Source: Acidobacteriota bacterium
Lineage (GTDB): Bacteria; Acidobacteriota; Terriglobia; Terriglobales; Acidobacteriaceae
Assembly (NCBI GenBank): GCA_021781255.1
Contig: JAJXXG010000834.1
Span: 1-6,791, forward strand
Direction: 5' to 3'
DNA: 6,791 nt
Below are positions 5,916 through 6,791 of the stretch, piece after piece (within the stretch, counting starts at the first letter, position 1; each line of letters starts with the position of its first letter). Position numbers and translations under genes: made by a program. The notes beneath the pieces are model-generated. The model ran no database searches and was not told where the DNA came from. It worked only from the letters and a program-made list of their open reading frames with translations.

Positions 5916-6299
5916 TATTTTTGAGCTTTTGCAGGGCGCTGCACAGAGTCGCATATGATCGGATATATCACTGTAAATAATATAGATATATAGACATTTC
6001 TTTTCGCATCGAGTTGCAGGATCTTGCACGGGATTCCGGAACAAAGTATCCCCAAAAGTATCACCAGCCGGATGAGCAAAATCGTGGTGAGCTGCCCCTC
6101 CTCCCCTGAAAACCACACCCTCAACCCTCTACTGGCTCCTCTTTACCCCGCCGCAGGGACTGCTTTTACTTCGCCGTTGACACTTTCGGACTGCCGCATC
6201 AGTCAGAACACACTGTGGGCCCAGGGTACTCGCATTTGGATTTCGATTCGCGAGCAGATGCGGCCTGGGTAATCATTGGTTGGCCAGGCGATGTCGCGA
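5916..6299. other. Non-coding stretch at the inferred island end
   Basis: I found no convincing gene. The first part is AT-rich, with GATATATC and the run ATAATATAGATATATAGAC around 5960-5996, unlike the chromosome to the left. The tandem repeat at 6043-6065 lies within it. A TTGACA at 6177-6182 has no good -10 partner at 16-18 bases. The frame at 6024-6272 has no recognisable content. Confidence 0.5.
6043..6065. repeat. Tandem 11-bp direct repeat, candidate integrase arm-type sites
   Basis: AAAGTATCCCC (6043-6053) and AAAGTATCACC (6055-6065) match at 10 of 11 positions with a 12-bp period, about one helical turn. They lie about 130 bp from the tRNA fragment on the presumed element side, where tyrosine integrases bind short repeated arm sites. 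Confidence 0.4.
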
Positions 6300-6677
6300 T
6301 CATTTCAGCGAATACCATGATCCCTTTCGATTTCCATAGAGCGCGAGTTGCTGAAGGTCAACCAGCTTGCGGAAGTGCTCCTTGAGGGTGTTCCGGCTGG
6401 CGCCTGTTGACGGGATCATATCCGCCATTGTCATGCGACCGTGCTCGCGAGCGTATTCGAGGATGCTGATGGCCAGTTCAGGAAGTGCGCTCAGAGAGCG
6501 GACTGCCCTCGATGCGCGTCGATGAACCAATGCTCTCGATGGTCGCAGCCCGGCGCAGGGCGCAGAGTCGTTCTGGCGCAAGCGTATCGAGTGCGCGCCA
6601 AGCTCCCTTCAACTCGTCGATCGCGGCGATCAAGGAGATGACCTTGCCCTCAGAATGCGTATCCGTTAGCGAGCTGC
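6300..6677 (-). pseudogene. Fic-family protein gene, internally deleted remnant
   Basis: Two parts of a Fic-family protein are present in order on the minus strand but in different frames. The N-terminal part, up to about 6481, reads IDELKGAWRALDTLAPERL, then ATIESIGSSTRIEGSPLSE, typical of the Fic N-terminal domain, and then meets a stop at 6478-6480. The C-terminal part (about 6495 down to the stop at 6300-6302) reads LPELAISILEYAREHGRM, then STGASRNTLKEHFRKLV and GSWYSLK, the winged-helix end of such proteins. The Fic core with the HPFxxGNGR motif, normally between them, is absent. Fic enzymes transfer AMP or other groups to target proteins; this remnant cannot. The right limit is set where a neighbouring IS appears to begin and is approximate. 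Confidence 0.75.
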
Positions 6678-6700
6678 TGTAATAGCGAAAGGGATGGTAG

Positions 6701-6791
6701 ATGAGGAACGGAAAACGGGGCAGGTACACGCTGGAGTTTAAGCAGGAAGCGGTGCGGCTGGTGGAGTCGGGCCAGAGCATTGCCGAGACGT
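6701..6791 (+). CDS. IS3-family transposase OrfA, N-terminal fragment (runs off the window)
   Basis: Thirty codons are visible from the ATG at 6701 to the window end. The translation, MRNGKRGRYTLEFKQEAV followed by RLVESGQSIAET, is the classical start of an IS3-family OrfA with its Tnp_1 helix-turn-helix, which binds the element's ends. A weak AAGGG-type ribosome site lies upstream, around 6688-6693. The left end of the IS must lie between the Fic remnant and this ATG; TGTAATAG at 6678 begins with the TG usual for IS3 ends but could not be checked against the other end. The element seems to have cut off the N-terminus of the Fic gene. Confidence 0.75.
   Translation, partial: MRNGKRGRYTLEFKQEAVRLVESGQSIAET

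Noticed and set aside
5856..5945. A complete tRNA-Leu
   Set aside because: The sequence beyond the anticodon stem has no D arm (no GG-containing D loop). Only a chance-like GCCC could pair with the acceptor strand, at too short a distance, so this is a 3' fragment.
6177..6205. Promoter from TTGACA at 6177
   Set aside because: No acceptable -10 box at 16-18 bases and no gene behind it.

Overview
The window reads as moderately GC-rich bacterial chromosome. A YvcK/CofD-like gene follows a TPR protein, and a DUF3617 secreted protein and a PCMT-like methyltransferase sit next to it. This gene set, with the general codon style, suggests an acidobacterium (Terriglobia-like). That placement is an inference from gene content; no rRNA or other phylogenetic marker is present.

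Region 1 (1-3033) is ordinary core-type chromosome with all genes on the plus strand. It holds the C-terminal part of a TPR protein, then yvcK 26 bp downstream (probably one operon), then a DUF3617 protein with a signal peptide. Coupled closely to the last is a protein-L-isoaspartate O-methyltransferase-like protein whose Shine-Dalgarno overlaps the DUF3617 stop codon. Region 2 (3034-3281) is intergenic DNA with three closely spaced hairpins.

Region 3 (3282-5450) is a complete IS1595-family insertion sequence of 2,169 bp. It has 24-bp terminal inverted repeats (23/24 identical) and a perfect 8-bp target duplication, AATTTTCC, on both sides. It carries a minus-strand DDE transposase and, converging on it, two plus-strand passenger genes: a DUF3800 protein and a small basic protein that overlaps its end. 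The small gene and the transposase share a CTAG at their stop codons. Each inverted repeat carries an inward TTGACG box. At the transposase end this forms a strong sigma70-like promoter whose predicted start falls almost on the ATG.

Region 4 (5459-5855) is non-coding, with pyrimidine-rich low-complexity DNA and a long-loop inverted repeat. It ends at the 3' half of a tRNA-Leu(UAA) gene on the minus strand (5856-5915). The D arm and 5' acceptor strand of this tRNA are missing, as expected for the displaced attachment site of an integrated element. AT-rich DNA and a tandem 11-bp repeat resembling integrase arm sites follow on the right. Region 5 (6300-6791) is degraded accessory DNA: a Fic-family gene with its catalytic core deleted, and the first codons of an IS3-family transposase. 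The simplest reading is that the core chromosome ends at the tRNA fragment and a genomic island begins to its right and continues beyond the window. The IS1595 element is a separate, apparently recent insertion into the chromosomal side.
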